A stretch of 64,000 nucleotides of DNA from an uncultured SAR86 cluster bacterium (GTDB lineage Bacteria; Pseudomonadota; Gammaproteobacteria; Magnimaribacterales; D2472). The stretch covers positions 48,648 to 112,647 of the forward strand of contig CACBQK010000003.1 in NCBI GenBank assembly GCA_902541365.1. Direction: 5' to 3'. The notes beneath the pieces were generated by a model. The model searched no databases. It had not been told where the DNA came from and saw only the letters and a program-made list of their open reading frames with translations. Position numbers and translations under genes: made by a program. Shown here one piece after another: positions 1 through 10,655 of this stretch (positions within the stretch are counted from its first letter, which is position 1; the number at the start of each line of letters is the position of its first letter).

Positions 1-997
1 ATTTTATAGCTGTTGGATGATGCGCAAAGTCGTCTAATATTGTTATTCCATTAAAAGTCCCCTTCTCTTCAAGTCTGCGAAGTACACCACTAAAATCTTT
101 TAGCCCGTTATGAGCGACATTAAGATTTATTCCATAAGATGCAGCAGAAATGATTGCTGCAGCTGCATTAAGGTTGTTATGAGAACCATAAAAAGGTAAA
201 TCGTTTACACAGACTGACCTCCCATCAAATTTAATCATTGAAGAAGACGAATCAAAGCTAGCCCTGCTGGCATTTCCATTAATTTCAATAATATCTGCCC
301 AGCAACCCTCATTGATAACATCTAATGCATTTTTATCATGGTTAAATAGAATTATTTTTCCGCTACTCGGTATAATTTTTAATAAGTGATGGAATTGTTT
401 TTTTATCTCATCTAAATCATTAAAAATATCTGCATGATCAAACTCAATATTGTTTATCAAAAGAATATTTGGAGAGTAATGTATAAATTTTGATCTCTTA
501 TCAAAAAATGCAGAATCATATTCATCTGCCTCAATTACGAAGATTTCATCACTACCTATTTTTGCAGAGAATGTAAAATCAGGTGATATGCCTCCTATGA
601 GATAACCTATATCTTTACCCAAAGACTGAAATATCTTTGCAATCATGAAGGATGTTGTCGTTTTTCCATGAGTTCCGGAGACAGCTATCACAAATCTATC
701 TTTGATAATTTCACCAAGCATCTCGGGTCCAGATTTATAAGGGAGGTTTTTATTTAAAATTTCTTCCACGCATTTATTTCCTCTAGAAAGTGCATTTCCA
801 ATTACGTATAGATCAGCTTCAGGCATTGAAGATGGCTCAAATCCCTTTGTTAGTTCGATATCTAATTCTCTTAGTTGATCTGACATTGGAGGATAAAAAT
901 TATTATCTGATCCAGTAACCTTATGATCGGACTCAATTAAAATTCGAGCCAATCCTCCCATAAATGTTCCGCAGATTCCTAGGATATGAATTTTCAT
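1..997 (-). CDS. mpl: Mpl, UDP-MurNAc:tripeptide ligase (partial, C-terminus off window)
   Basis: My own translation of the minus strand from the ATG at 997 gives an open frame running off the window (about 332 of the usual ~450 residues), so it is absent from the ORF track. It begins MKIHILGICGTFMGGLA, has the Mur-ligase ATP loop SGTHGKTTTS, the EADEYDSAFFDKRSKF signature and DDFAHHPTAIK near the window edge; these are typical of Mpl rather than MurC. Mpl re-attaches the recycled tripeptide L-Ala-gamma-D-Glu-mDAP to UDP-MurNAc in the cytoplasm. It is divergent from the phosphofructokinase gene, with a 57-bp gap. AmgK and MurU, another recycling branch, are encoded 30 kb away. Identity is secure; only the C-terminal domain is unseen. 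Confidence 0.95.
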   Translation of the reverse strand, partial: MKIHILGICGTFMGGLARILIESDHKVTGSDNNFYPPMSDQLRELDIELTKGFEPSSMPEADLYVIGNALSRGNKCVEEILNKNLPYKSGPEMLGEIIKDRFVIAVSGTHGKTTTSFMIAKIFQSLGKDIGYLIGGISPDFTFSAKIGSDEIFVIEADEYDSAFFDKRSKFIHYSPNILLINNIEFDHADIFNDLDEIKKQFHHLLKIIPSSGKIILFNHDKNALDVINEGCWADIIEINGNASRASFDSSSSMIKFDGRSVCVNDLPFYGSHNNLNAAAAIISAASYGINLNVAHNGLKDFSGVLRRLEEKGTFNGITILDDFAHHPTAIK

Positions 998-1054
998 AAA
1001 TACTTTTAATAATTAGAACATTTTTGCTAGCATAGTTAAATCTTTACTTAAGCT

Positions 1055-2308
1055 ATGAAAAAAAATGCTTTTTATGCTCAATCAGGTGGTGTAACTTCTG
1101 TCATTAATGCTACTGCTGCTGCAGTAATTCAGGAAGCAAAGAAATTTCCAAATCAAATAAATAAAGTTTATGCAGGGCAAAATGGAATACTTGGAGCACT
1201 TCGAGAGAATCTAATTGATACCTCTAAAGAATCAAAAAAACTAATTCAATCCTTATATTACAGGCCAGGTGGTGTATTTGGATCATGCAGATATAAACTT
1301 AAAAGCTTAGGTGAAAATGCAAAAGAGTATAAAAGGCTCATAGAGGTTTTTAAAGCTCATGATATTGGTTACTTTTTTTACAATGGTGGGAATGATTCTG
1401 CAGATACTGCATATAAAGTATCTCAGATAAGTGAAAGTCTTGGCTATGATTTAACCTGTATTGCAATACCTAAAACAGTTGATAATGATTTAGCTGTTAC
1501 AGATACATGTCCAGGATTTGGGTCAGTTGCAAAATATGTTGCGATATCGACTCAAGAAGCAAGTCTTGATGTTCAATCGATGATGGAGAGTTCTACAAAA
1601 GTCTTCATTCTAGAGGTAATGGGGAGACATGCTGGGTGGATTGCTGGGTCTTCAGCTCTTGCCAAACAAGATAACTCTGATGCTCCTCACATAATTCTTC
1701 TTCCAGAAATTACTTTTAATCAAACTGCTTTTTTAAAAAAAGTAAAAGAGACTGTAAACAAATTAGGTTACTGTGTTGTTGTAGCTTCAGAGGGAATAAA
1801 AAATAATAAAAATAAGTTTCTTGCTGAAGCTGATACAAAAGATGCTTTTGGCCATGCTCAACTTGGTGGAGTTGCTCCTTTTTTAGCAAATCTTATCTCT
1901 CAAAAATTAAAACTTAAAAATCATTGGGCGGTGGCTGATTATCTTCAAAGAAGTGCGAGACATATTTCTTCAAAAGTTGATTTAGAACATGCTGAAGCGG
2001 TTGGAAGACATGCCATTAAATATGCAGTTAAGGGTATGAATGGTGTCATGCCAGTAATAAAAAGAAAAAAGACTTTGAAATATTCTTGGGAAATAGTTCC
2101 TGCGAAGCTCTCTAAAATAGCAAATGTAGAAAAAAAACTACCAAAAAGCTTTATTACAAAAGATGGCTTTGGCATAACTAAGAAAGGTATAGATTATTTT
2201 AGTCCTTTAGTTCAAGGTGAAGGGCCAGTAGATTATAAGAATGGTCTTCCAAAGCTAGAAAAACCAAAACTAATTCTTGCTAAGAAAAAACTACCTAATT
2301 GGAAGTAG
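1055..2308 (+). CDS. Pyrophosphate-dependent 6-phosphofructokinase
   Basis: PfkA-superfamily enzyme of 417 residues, expected to phosphorylate fructose 6-phosphate in glycolysis. The glycine-rich phosphate loop reads GGNDS (residues 111-115), where ATP enzymes have GGDGS. The catalytic motif is PKTVDND (139-145); the Lys in place of Gly (PGTIDND in ATP enzymes) marks PPi users. MGRHAGW at 189-195 is the substrate-binding motif. I infer that PPi is the phosphoryl donor, which makes the step reversible. It is divergent from mpl and convergent with parC, whose stop codon lies inside the end of this gene (14-bp overlap). No other glycolytic gene is adjacent; gpmA is 59 kb away. Confidence 0.9.
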   Translation: MKKNAFYAQSGGVTSVINATAAAVIQEAKKFPNQINKVYAGQNGILGALRENLIDTSKESKKLIQSLYYRPGGVFGSCRYKLKSLGENAKEYKRLIEVFKAHDIGYFFYNGGNDSADTAYKVSQISESLGYDLTCIAIPKTVDNDLAVTDTCPGFGSVAKYVAISTQEASLDVQSMMESSTKVFILEVMGRHAGWIAGSSALAKQDNSDAPHIILLPEITFNQTAFLKKVKETVNKLGYCVVVASEGIKNNKNKFLAEADTKDAFGHAQLGGVAPFLANLISQKLKLKNHWAVADYLQRSARHISSKVDLEHAEAVGRHAIKYAVKGMNGVMPVIKRKKTLKYSWEIVPAKLSKIANVEKKLPKSFITKDGFGITKKGIDYFSPLVQGEGPVDYKNGLPKLEKPKLILAKKKLPNWK

Positions 2309-4547
2309 ATTCAGGTCTTTCAACCGTTATCGATAAAACCCTTTTATAACCTTGTGGTAAAGATCGTCCTCTTTTTGCTCGCTCAAGTTTAAATCCTTCT
2401 AGTTCTCTTGAAGAAAACGCCCTAATATTTCCATTGTCTCTTTGAATATTTAATTTAGATCCTTCGCTAAATGGTTTTACAATGATTAGTCTTTCCTTCT
2501 TTTCAACAAACTGTTTTTTAGGAATATTTATTATCTTAGTACCTTTGCCTTTTGCTAGGACCGTCAGCTCATTTAAATTAAAAATTAATAACTTCCCAAA
2601 GTTAGTTACGGCAGCTACATATTTATCGTCTTGCATAATTTTCTCACAAGGAAGAATCTCAGCGCCATCTGGAACCTTCATAAAGGCTTTACCTGTTTTC
2701 TTATTGGAGATCATATCTTCAAAGTTTGCGAGGAATCCATATCCAGATGTATTAGCAATAAGAAACTTATCCTCGCTTTTTCCAATGGCAACACTCATAA
2801 ATTCAACTCCTGAGCTAGAAGTAACTCTTCCTGTTAAAGGCTCCCCCAGGCCTCTTGCAGAAGGGAGTGTGTGCGCAGGCAATGTATAAGCTTTGCCAAG
2901 AGCATCAATAAATACACAGGGTTGATTATTTCTTCCGCGACTAAAGTCCTTTAATTTATCCTCTCCTCTATAGGAAAGAGTTGAAGGATCTATTTCGTGA
3001 CCTTTGGCACTTCTAATCCAACCTGCATTTGAAAGAACAATTGTTACAGGATCAGATGTAATAGTATCTTCCTCAGAGAACATCTTTGCGCTTGAAGATT
3101 CAATAATGGGAGAGTTTCTTTCATCTCCAAAGTTTTCCTTTATTTCTTTTAATTCATTTTTAATAAAGGTTTTCAATCTTGCCTTTGAATTAAGAATCTT
3201 TTCAAGTTCTTTTTTCTCTTTTTTAAGAGCATCTCTTTCTTCTTCTAATTTAATTTGTTCAAGTTTTGCAAGCTGTCTGAGTTTTATCTCTAATATTGCA
3301 TTAGCCTGAATATCAGATATTTTAAATTTTTTAGTGAGTTCTTTTTTGGGATCATCTGATTGTCTTATTATCTTAATTACTTTATTTAGATCGAGATAGA
3401 CAATTAATAAGCCTTCTAATATATGCAATCTATCATCTACTTGATCGAGCCTATGTTCGAGCTTTCTGGTTACTGTTGTTTTCCTGAATGCTATCCAGTC
3501 GCTTAGAAGATCTTTTATTGAGTAAACCTTAGGTGACCCTTTTAAAGAAATTAAATTAAAGTTACCCCTGTAGTTTTTCTGCAAGTCTGTTGATGCATAT
3601 AAATGATTCATGAGATCTTCTGTATTAACTCTATTAGATTTTAAGCTTATTACTAATCTTGTTGGCTCCTCATGATCGCCCTCATCTCTTAGGTCAACAA
3701 TCATTGGAAGTTTTTTATTTATCATTTGATTTGAAATTTGCTCTAAAACTTTTGAGCCAGACGTTTGATGAGGAAGGTCAGTTACAATGATATCATTGCC
3801 CTCTTTTTTCCAAGCACACTTCATTTTAAAAGCACCTCTTCCAGTGCTATACATTTCATTTAACTCTTCTGGAGATGCAACAATTGAAGCCTTGTTAGAA
3901 AAATCTGGTCCCTTAATATATTTGAGAATTTGATCAACAGAAGTCTTAGGATTTTCTAAAACATGGATAGTTGCATCAATTACCTCTGTCATATTGTGTG
4001 ATGGAATATCTGTAGCCATACCAACTGCTATGCCTGTAGTCCCATTAAGTAAAATGGATGGAACTTTCGCTGGAAAGATTACTGGCTCAAGAAGTGATCC
4101 ATCAAAATTTGGCTGCCAATCAACTGTTCCTTGTTTTAACTCATCTATTAAAAGATCTGAAAATTTTGTTAGTTTAGATTCTGTATATCTCATTGCCGCA
4201 AAAGATTTAGGATCATCTTGCGATCCCCAATTTCCTTGACCATCTACAAATGGATACCTAAATGAAAAATCTTGTGCCATTAAAACCATCGCTTCATAAG
4301 CAGCACTATCACCATGCGGATGGAATTTACCTATTACATCCCCAACAGTTCTAGCAGATTTCTTGTACTTTGATGATGCATTTAGTCCAAGTTCTGACAT
4401 TGCATATAAAATCCTTCTTTGTACTGGCTTCAGTCCATCTCCAATATTGGGTAAAGCTCGATCCAAAATGACATACATCGAATAATTGAGATATGCATTT
4501 TCTGCATATTTTTTAATGCTTTGTTTATCTAAATTTTCTTTAGTCAT
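2295..4547 (-). CDS. parC: DNA topoisomerase IV subunit A
   Basis: Type IIA topoisomerase breakage-reunion subunit, 750 residues, decatenating daughter chromosomes with ParE. The catalytic tyrosine is Tyr121 in [10 protein letters not shown], and the quinolone-determining region [12 protein letters not shown] keeps the wild-type Ser81. The C-terminal beta-pinwheel repeats are recognisable but lack the full GyrA box, and the partner upstream is parE, so ParC is preferred to GyrA. The start overlaps the parE stop by one base (TAATG), indicating translational coupling in a parE-parC operon. Confidence 0.95.
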   Translation of the reverse strand: MTKENLDKQSIKKYAENAYLNYSMYVILDRALPNIGDGLKPVQRRILYAMSELGLNASSKYKKSARTVGDVIGKFHPHGDSAAYEAMVLMAQDFSFRYPFVDGQGNWGSQDDPKSFAAMRYTESKLTKFSDLLIDELKQGTVDWQPNFDGSLLEPVIFPAKVPSILLNGTTGIAVGMATDIPSHNMTEVIDATIHVLENPKTSVDQILKYIKGPDFSNKASIVASPEELNEMYSTGRGAFKMKCAWKKEGNDIIVTDLPHQTSGSKVLEQISNQMINKKLPMIVDLRDEGDHEEPTRLVISLKSNRVNTEDLMNHLYASTDLQKNYRGNFNLISLKGSPKVYSIKDLLSDWIAFRKTTVTRKLEHRLDQVDDRLHILEGLLIVYLDLNKVIKIIRQSDDPKKELTKKFKISDIQANAILEIKLRQLAKLEQIKLEEERDALKKEKKELEKILNSKARLKTFIKNELKEIKENFGDERNSPIIESSSAKMFSEEDTITSDPVTIVLSNAGWIRSAKGHEIDPSTLSYRGEDKLKDFSRGRNNQPCVFIDALGKAYTLPAHTLPSARGLGEPLTGRVTSSSGVEFMSVAIGKSEDKFLIANTSGYGFLANFEDMISNKKTGKAFMKVPDGAEILPCEKIMQDDKYVAAVTNFGKLLIFNLNELTVLAKGKGTKIINIPKKQFVEKKERLIIVKPFSEGSKLNIQRDNGNIRAFSSRELEGFKLERAKRGRSLPQGYKRVLSITVERPESTSN

Positions 4548-6439
4548 TAAATCTCCGCTAAGTTACCTTTCTTTTCAAGCCATTCTTTTCTATCTGGGGC
4601 TCTCTTTTTAGAAAGCAGTAGATCAAATACTGAGTTTGCATTATCAGAACTACTTAAAGTTAGTTGAACTAGTCTTCTTGATTCAGGCTTCATAACCGTC
4701 TCTCTTAATTGAGACGGATTCATTTCTCCAAGCCCTTTAAATCTTTGAATATCTATCTTAATTTTCGAGTTCTGTTTTTTAATTTTCTTAACAATAGATT
4801 CTTTTTCACTCTCATCTAGGGCATAAAAAACTTCTCTTGCAGCATCAATCCTATATAACGGAGGCATGGAGACAAAAATTTTTCCTGAGGTTACTAAATT
4901 CTTATAGTGTCTGAGGAATAATGCACATAATAAAGTTGCTATGTGCAGTCCATCTGAGTCGGCATCAGCAAGAATACAAATCTTTCCATATCTTAGGTTT
5001 GAAATATCTGTATCTCCTGGTAAAGATCCAATAGCAGTCGCAAGATCTTTAATTTCTTGAGATTTTATTATGTCTGCACTTTCTAAATCCCAGGTATTAA
5101 GAATTTTTCCTCTTAAAGGCATTATTGCTTGAAACCTTCTATCTCGAGCTTGTTTTGCAGACCCTCCTGCTGAGTCTCCCTCAACTAAAAATAGCTCGCT
5201 TTCTTCGATATTATCGCAGTTACAGTCTGAAAGCTTTCCAGGAAGAGCCGGACCTTTAAATGTCTTCTTTCTATCAACTTTTGTTGAGCTTTTAATCCTC
5301 TTTTGAGCAGCGGCAATTGCAAGATCCGCAATCTTTTCACCCTGTTCGGTATGTTGGTTAAGCCAAATACTTAGAGAATCTTTTGTTGAAGATGAAACAA
5401 AGCTCATATGATCTTTAGAATCAAGCCTCTCTTTAGTTTGACCAGCAAACTGAGGATTTTTTAATTTTGAGGAAATAACAAAAATGCAGTTAGCAAGAAT
5501 GTCATCCGAGTTAATTTTTATACCTTTTGGAATCAAATTCCTGTAGTCGCAGAATTCTTTTATTGCCTCAAGAAGACCAGATTTAAACCCATTTAAATGA
5601 GAGCCACCTAATGCAGTAGGAATTAAGTTCACATAAGTTTCTTTGAGCAAATTATTTGAAGCCTCTTCAGTCCAATTCACTGCTACATCTAATGCTTGAT
5701 CATCAGAAGTCTTAGAAAGAATAATAGTTTCATCAAGAAGTTTCTCATTACAACCTGAAAACTCATCAAGGTAGTCACTCAGTCCCTCATCAAAAATCCA
5801 TTTAATTCTCTCATTCTTTTTTTCATCAAAGTAATCTATTTGAAGACCTGGGCAAAGAACTGCCTTAGCCTTTAGTAGATGTTTTAAGCTCTTTTTGTTT
5901 ATCTCTAGTGTTTCGAAGTATTGTTTGTCTGGATAAAATCTAATTGTGGTTCCTGAATTAGTAGCCCCAACATCACCAATTGATTTCAAATCATTGTCTT
6001 TGTCTCCGGCAGAGAAATTTATTTCATACTCTTTTGAATCACGTTTAATTTTTACATTAAGTTTGGTGGATAAAGCATTGACTACAGATACTCCAACTCC
6101 ATGAAGCCCTCCTGAAAAACCATAATCTTCTCCAGAGAACTTTGCCCCGGCATGAAGCTTACACATAATTAATTCAACGCCTGTTAGTTTATGCTCAGGA
6201 TGGACATCAACAGGCATACCTCGTCCATTATCTGAGACTTCAACGCTATTATCTTTATAAAGATTTACTTTAATGCGCTTACAATAACCTGATAATGCTT
6301 CATCTACAGAGTTATCCAGAACTTCTTGAATAAGATGATTTGGGCATGAAGTATCGGTATACATACCTGGTCTTTTTTTGACGGGATCGAGACCCGACAA
6401 AACCTCAATTGCTTTTGAATCGTAAGCCTTTTTTGACAA
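4547..6439 (-). CDS. parE: DNA topoisomerase IV subunit B (ATPase)
   Basis: GHKL-type ATPase subunit of topoisomerase IV, 630 residues. Visible motifs are the Bergerat fold ([36 protein letters not shown]) and the TOPRIM domain ([22 protein letters not shown]); the DSDG form is typical of ParE rather than GyrB. The N-terminus aligns naturally with family members from [19 protein letters not shown], which requires a TTG start codon at 6439-6437; no suitable ATG is present. It is divergent from tolC across a 148-bp gap that carries a possible promoter for tolC. In E. coli parE lies near yqiA/yqiB and tolC; here only tolC remains adjacent. Confidence 0.95.
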   Translation of the reverse strand: MSKKAYDSKAIEVLSGLDPVKKRPGMYTDTSCPNHLIQEVLDNSVDEALSGYCKRIKVNLYKDNSVEVSDNGRGMPVDVHPEHKLTGVELIMCKLHAGAKFSGEDYGFSGGLHGVGVSVVNALSTKLNVKIKRDSKEYEINFSAGDKDNDLKSIGDVGATNSGTTIRFYPDKQYFETLEINKKSLKHLLKAKAVLCPGLQIDYFDEKKNERIKWIFDEGLSDYLDEFSGCNEKLLDETIILSKTSDDQALDVAVNWTEEASNNLLKETYVNLIPTALGGSHLNGFKSGLLEAIKEFCDYRNLIPKGIKINSDDILANCIFVISSKLKNPQFAGQTKERLDSKDHMSFVSSSTKDSLSIWLNQHTEQGEKIADLAIAAAQKRIKSSTKVDRKKTFKGPALPGKLSDCNCDNIEESELFLVEGDSAGGSAKQARDRRFQAIMPLRGKILNTWDLESADIIKSQEIKDLATAIGSLPGDTDISNLRYGKICILADADSDGLHIATLLCALFLRHYKNLVTSGKIFVSMPPLYRIDAAREVFYALDESEKESIVKKIKKQNSKIKIDIQRFKGLGEMNPSQLRETVMKPESRRLVQLTLSSSDNANSVFDLLLSKKRAPDRKEWLEKKGNLAEI

Positions 6440-6524
6440 TGTTAGATACCTTTATAAGCGTTGGAACTATTTTACTCTAAGCTTAAGTAATATAAAGAAA
6501 ATAATTCCTTAATGTAAAGTTTAC

Positions 6525-6553
6525 TTGACACTTTATATTGACATAGATAGCAT
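6525..6553 (+). promoter_or_regulatory. Candidate sigma-70 promoter for tolC
   Basis: A perfect TTGACA at 6525-6530 is followed after 17 bases by TAGCAT (4/6 to TATAAT), 35 bases before the tolC ATG. A second TTGACA at 6538-6543 lies inside the spacer. The -10 box is weak, so the exact start point is uncertain. Confidence 0.35.
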
Positions 6554-6587
6554 AAAGGTTGTTTAATGCAATCCAATTATTATTGTT

Positions 6588-7904
6588 ATGTTTAAAAATC
6601 TGGTCTTAATATCATTCATTTCTTTGCCTTTAGCATCTGAAAACCTCTTAGATATTTATAACGAAGCTCTTGATAATGATCCTCAATATAAATCTTCAGA
6701 ATATTCGCTTTTAGCTGGTAAAGAATTTGTTGTGCAAGGAAGAGCAGGACTTCTGCCAAATGTTACTTTGAGCGGATCAACAAACTGGAACGAATATTAT
6801 CAATTTAATGAGTTGCAAAGCGCTTATAACAATAACTCAGTTACCGCTAGATTAACACAACCTCTTTTTAGACTTGATTCTTGGTTTAACTTTAGAAGAT
6901 CAAAAAAGCTTACAGATGCTTCCGAAGCTGACTTCGCTTATGCGCAACAAAATTTAATTATTAGAACAGTGGAAAAATATTTTGGAGTTTTAAGAGCCAT
7001 TGATAATCTTAATGCTGCTGTTTCAGAAGAAAAAGCGATTAAAAAGCAGCTTGACCAGATACAACAAAGGTTTGAAGTTGGGCTTTCTGCTATTACTGAA
7101 GTTCAAGAGGCGCAATTAGCATATGATTTGAGTATGGCAGCAAAGATTCGTTCTGAAGGTGTGCTTTTTAATGCAAGAGAAGAACTTAATTCTTTAATAG
7201 GGAGAGAAATATTCTCGATAGATTCTCTAAAGGCAGATATTGTTCCAGAAAATCCTAACCCTACAACTAAACAAGAGTGGGTTGATATTGCACTTAAAAA
7301 TAACTATAGACTTCAAGCATCAGTACTTCGAAGAGACGCATCAAAAGATTCAGCGAGAAGCTCAGCCTCTGAGCACTTACCAAAAATTAATATTGTCGGA
7401 ACAGAATCGGAATCAAATACCAATCAATATTCATACGAAGGTTTTGAAGACTTAGGTTTTCAAGCTCCCAGTGAGACACAAAGAAAGAACTATAGCCTAA
7501 GCCTTTCAATACCGATCTCTCAAGGTGGTGCTGTCAGCTCAAGAAGAAGACAGGCCTATGCGGAATACAATAGAGCTGTTGAAGAAACATTATTTGCTCA
7601 AAGAACAGTGATTCAAGAAGTTAGATCTGGGTTCTCAAATGTCATTACTCTTGGCGCCAATTTAAAAGCTCAAAAACAAGCTGTTGTTTCAGCAAATAGC
7701 GCACTAGAGGCAACAAGAGTTGGATATGAGGTTGGAACAAGAAACATTGTGGATCTTCTCCAGGCTGAAAAAAATCTTTATACCGCTGAAAAGAATCTAG
7801 CTAATGCAAAATATGACTATTTGCTATCTCAATTAAATCTTGAATTAGCAGCAGGGACTTTAAGCCCTCAGAGTATTAATGAGATCAACGGTTATCTCAA
7901 TTAA
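6588..7904 (+). CDS. tolC: TolC-family outer membrane efflux channel
   Basis: Outer membrane efflux protein, 438 residues, with a short N-terminal signal peptide (MFKNLVLISFISLPLAS). Two repeats of long alpha-helical coiled-coil and beta segments are typical of the trimeric TolC barrel-tunnel. LDIYNEALDNDPQYKSSEY at the mature N-terminus matches the TolC consensus, and VGTRNIVDLLQAEKNLY near the C-terminus is the second-repeat signature. It would form the exit duct for RND/ABC/MFS pumps and type I secretion. No pump genes are adjacent. The stop overlaps the mutM start by one base (TAATG). Confidence 0.93.
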   Translation: MFKNLVLISFISLPLASENLLDIYNEALDNDPQYKSSEYSLLAGKEFVVQGRAGLLPNVTLSGSTNWNEYYQFNELQSAYNNNSVTARLTQPLFRLDSWFNFRRSKKLTDASEADFAYAQQNLIIRTVEKYFGVLRAIDNLNAAVSEEKAIKKQLDQIQQRFEVGLSAITEVQEAQLAYDLSMAAKIRSEGVLFNAREELNSLIGREIFSIDSLKADIVPENPNPTTKQEWVDIALKNNYRLQASVLRRDASKDSARSSASEHLPKINIVGTESESNTNQYSYEGFEDLGFQAPSETQRKNYSLSLSIPISQGGAVSSRRRQAYAEYNRAVEETLFAQRTVIQEVRSGFSNVITLGANLKAQKQAVVSANSALEATRVGYEVGTRNIVDLLQAEKNLYTAEKNLANAKYDYLLSQLNLELAAGTLSPQSINEINGYLN

Positions 7905-8713
7905 TGCCAGAACTCCCCGAAGTAGAAACCACTAAGAATGCCATCCTCCCTTTCAAGGGTAAAACTCTTAAACGAATAATTGTTAATAACCCGTCTTTGC
8001 GTTGGCCAGTTGATGAAAAAGCAATTAATAAAATAAAAGAGAAAAAAATTTTATCAATTACCAGAAGAGCAAAATATATTTTTTTACATCTAGATGAAAT
8101 GACAATAATAATTCATCTAGGTATGACGGGAACATTTAGAATACAAAAGCTTGGAAGCAACAAGACAAAAAAGCATGATCATGTTGTGTTTGAATTCTGT
8201 AAAGAAATCCTTATTTTTAATGATCCCAGAAGATTTGGGTCTCTCCACTTATCAACAGATCCCCAATATCATTTCTTGATAAAGCATCTCGGCCCAGAAC
8301 CACTTGAAGATGACTTCAATGCAGAATATCTCTTTAAAAAAATAAAGAAAGCAGGAGTATCCACAAAAAGCTTTTTAATGAATCAAAAGAATGTAGTAGG
8401 TATAGGAAATATTTATGCTTGCGAGATATTATTCAGTTCAGGAATTTCTCCTAGGAGAAAAATTAAGTATTTAAATAAAAGTCAATGCGAAGAAATAGTG
8501 AAAAATACAAAAAGGATTATCAAAGAAGCAATAACCAAAGGTGGAACTACTCTAAAAGACTTTTACTCTGCAGATGGTAATAAAGGTTATTTCAAGATTG
8601 AGTTAAACGTTTATGATCGAGAGAATGAAGAATGTAGAGTTTGTAATGAGAAGATTCTTAGGTTTGTCCAGAATCAGAGATCAACTTTTTATTGTAAGAG
8701 CTGCCAGAACTAA
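7904..8713 (+). CDS. mutM: Formamidopyrimidine-DNA glycosylase
   Basis: Bifunctional base-excision glycosylase/AP lyase removing 8-oxoguanine, 269 residues. The mature N-terminus PELPEVET supplies the catalytic Pro and Glu. NQKNVVGIGNIYA is the helix-two-turn-helix motif. The C-terminal zinc finger C-x2-C...C-x2-C (CRVC...CKSC) is intact. It is co-transcribed with tolC by overlapping stop/start and convergent with coaD with a 4-bp overlap. The window also encodes MutY, the A:8-oxoG glycosylase, so both halves of the GO system are here. Confidence 0.96.
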   Translation: MPELPEVETTKNAILPFKGKTLKRIIVNNPSLRWPVDEKAINKIKEKKILSITRRAKYIFLHLDEMTIIIHLGMTGTFRIQKLGSNKTKKHDHVVFEFCKEILIFNDPRRFGSLHLSTDPQYHFLIKHLGPEPLEDDFNAEYLFKKIKKAGVSTKSFLMNQKNVVGIGNIYACEILFSSGISPRRKIKYLNKSQCEEIVKNTKRIIKEAITKGGTTLKDFYSADGNKGYFKIELNVYDRENEECRVCNEKILRFVQNQRSTFYCKSCQN

Positions 8714-9192
8714 TGATTTAATTTCGCTTTAAGAGCCATTTCTACATTTTCATGAACAAAATTTGAAATATCTCCTCCTAAACTAGCAATTTCCTTAACT
8801 AGACTTGATGATACATAAATGAGTGTGTCCTTAGGAGTCAAAAAAATGCTTTCTATGTCTGGAGCAAGTGCCCTATTCATTGTAGCTAGTTGAAACTCAT
8901 GCTCAAAATCAGATACTGCTCTCAAACCTCTTATGATGGCACATGCATTATTCTCTCTTGCAAGATCAACTGTAAGTTTCTTTTTAAATGCAACGACCTC
9001 AATCTTTTCATTATCGGCATAGATTGAGCTCACTAAGCCTAACCTTTCTTCAGAAGAAAAAAGTGGATTTTTCATATCCGTTTCAGCAACGCTAATAATA
9101 ACCTTATCAAAAAGTACAGTTGCTCTTTCAACAATATCCATATGTCCAACCGTAATTGGGTCGAATGAACCAGGGTAGATTGCTACTTTCAT
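8710..9192 (-). CDS. coaD: Phosphopantetheine adenylyltransferase
   Basis: Penultimate enzyme of coenzyme A synthesis, transferring AMP from ATP to 4'-phosphopantetheine. At 160 residues it is the normal family length. The nucleotidyltransferase motif YPGSFDPITVGHMDI (residues 6-20, with the TxGH motif) and the C-terminal SSSLVKEIA motif are present. The mutM-coaD pairing is common in gammaproteobacteria, though here the two genes converge. A small possible ORF lies just upstream in the same orientation. Confidence 0.96.
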   Translation of the reverse strand: MKVAIYPGSFDPITVGHMDIVERATVLFDKVIISVAETDMKNPLFSSEERLGLVSSIYADNEKIEVVAFKKKLTVDLARENNACAIIRGLRAVSDFEHEFQLATMNRALAPDIESIFLTPKDTLIYVSSSLVKEIASLGGDISNFVHENVEMALKAKLNH

Positions 9193-9230
9193 AGCAAAAT
9201 AATACCTAAATTATTATCTATTTGGAAATT

Positions 9231-9326
9231 CTAAAAAACTAGAAATCCAATTTCGCCTACTGCCTTAAAAACTATATAGAAATAGCAAAAACCTAATATG
9301 CCATAAATCAAAGATGGAAATGTCAC
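9231..9326 (-). CDS. Possible 31-residue membrane microprotein
   Basis: Too short for the ORF track. From a GTG at 9326 the frame reads MTFPSLIYGILGFCYF followed by YIVFKAVGEIGFLVF and TAG. A strong Shine-Dalgarno GGAGG sits five bases before the GTG. The peptide is one continuous hydrophobic helix long enough to span a membrane. An in-frame ATG at 9350 would add eight polar residues but has no ribosome site. It lies in the 217-bp gap between coaD and the reductase, the longest unexplained gap in the first 10 kb. I recognise no family. Chance AT-rich sequence often encodes hydrophobic peptides, so this remains a candidate. Confidence 0.4.
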   Translation of the reverse strand: MTFPSLIYGILGFCYFYIVFKAVGEIGFLVF

Positions 9327-9409
9327 TTTTACCTCCGAATTTTGGTTCATTAAATGATAAATGTGAAAACTTTAATTTAAGGAATTGCAACAATTCTGTT
9401 AAAGAATAT

Positions 9410-10603
9410 CTAACTTAAGTTAAGAGATTTAAATATGATTCCTGAGTTTGATAATCTTTTTATTAATACTTCCCCTAGCCCGGAAGCACTAGTAAGGACA
9501 CCCCCATATTCGCATCCTCCCGGAAGCGTTTCAGGATCTTCAAGAAGTGATAATGCGCATTCAGCTGCAAACTTAGATGTAACTTTATAACCTGGATCGC
9601 CTTTACCAAACATTCTATAAAGAGACTTTTGACCATCCTCATTTTCAACTAAGAATTTACAATCAAACCAACCATTTTCTTGAACCTCTAAAGAGGGTCC
9701 CTCTCCTGGTTTTCTCAAGAATGATCTAACAATTTTTCTTAAAGGTGATACAAGAGTTAAGCCTAGCAGCCCTAGTCCCAGGGTTGAAAAAAGAGCTTTA
9801 CTCCAGCTTTTATGAAAGGCATATTCCTGATATGTGAAATTATTTCCGTAAGACTTCTGACGTTCGGTCAATAGAGCTTCACTTCTCCTTACTACTCTAG
9901 TATTAGCGCCTGCCATCACAAATGGGCCTGACCATGCATTTAAATCTTTCTGTTTAGAAATCTTAAATACATCAGAACTTAATTTCTTTTGCTCATTTGT
10001 ATATGACCCATCTGGATTAAGAAGAAAAGGATCCCGAATTTCTTTTCCAAGATCTAGATCTCCCATTGAAAACATTGTCTCTATAGTCCCACCAGAGGCT
10101 TCACCTTTCCATGAGTGGAATGATTCAACTCTTTTTACAGGCTTGCTTGAAGACCTTACGGCAAAGAAAGTTCCAATATCCGAAGGTATTGAATCAAATC
10201 CACAAGATGGAATTATTCTTATCCCCTTTCGTGCGGCTTTCTCATGATGTTTTTCAATCAATCCTTTAACCCAAAAATTTTCGCCTGTTATATCAACATA
10301 ATGCGACCCATTTTCAACACATGCTGCAACAAGTTTTGATCCATATCTGTGGAATGGTCCAGCAGTAGACAGAACAACTTTCGATCTTGAGCAAATATTT
10401 CTCAATCCTTCTTCATCATTAGAATCAGCAATTAAAATTTCTACATTTGCAGCGAGTTTGTTGGCAACATCCTGAAGTTTCTCAAGATTTCTTCCTGCTA
10501 TTGCCCAATTAATTTCTAGATTTAATGATTGGAAATACTTAACACAAAGTTGACCAGTAAAGCCAGTGGCTCCATATATAACTATGTCAATATCTTTTTG
10601 CAT
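9410..10603 (-). CDS. Saccharopine dehydrogenase-like NAD(P) oxidoreductase
   Basis: 397-residue protein with an N-terminal Rossmann fold (IVIYGATGFTGQLCVKY) and the layout of the saccharopine-dehydrogenase-like/trans-acting enoyl reductase family. STAGPFHRYG and CGFDSIPSDIGT are recurring family motifs. A hydrophobic stretch near residues 270-290 (ALFSTLGLGLLGLTLVSP) suggests membrane association, as in related proteins. No lysine-pathway gene is nearby, so true saccharopine dehydrogenase activity is unlikely. A role in lipid or ketone reduction is family-level inference. It is divergent from the S9 peptidase. Confidence 0.75.
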   Translation of the reverse strand: MQKDIDIVIYGATGFTGQLCVKYFQSLNLEINWAIAGRNLEKLQDVANKLAANVEILIADSNDEEGLRNICSRSKVVLSTAGPFHRYGSKLVAACVENGSHYVDITGENFWVKGLIEKHHEKAARKGIRIIPSCGFDSIPSDIGTFFAVRSSSKPVKRVESFHSWKGEASGGTIETMFSMGDLDLGKEIRDPFLLNPDGSYTNEQKKLSSDVFKISKQKDLNAWSGPFVMAGANTRVVRRSEALLTERQKSYGNNFTYQEYAFHKSWSKALFSTLGLGLLGLTLVSPLRKIVRSFLRKPGEGPSLEVQENGWFDCKFLVENEDGQKSLYRMFGKGDPGYKVTSKFAAECALSLLEDPETLPGGCEYGGVLTSASGLGEVLIKRLSNSGIIFKSLNLS

Positions 10604-10655
10604 TAGAGAATTTTATCATGGTGAAAACTTTAAAGTTCTTGGTATGATAAAAACT

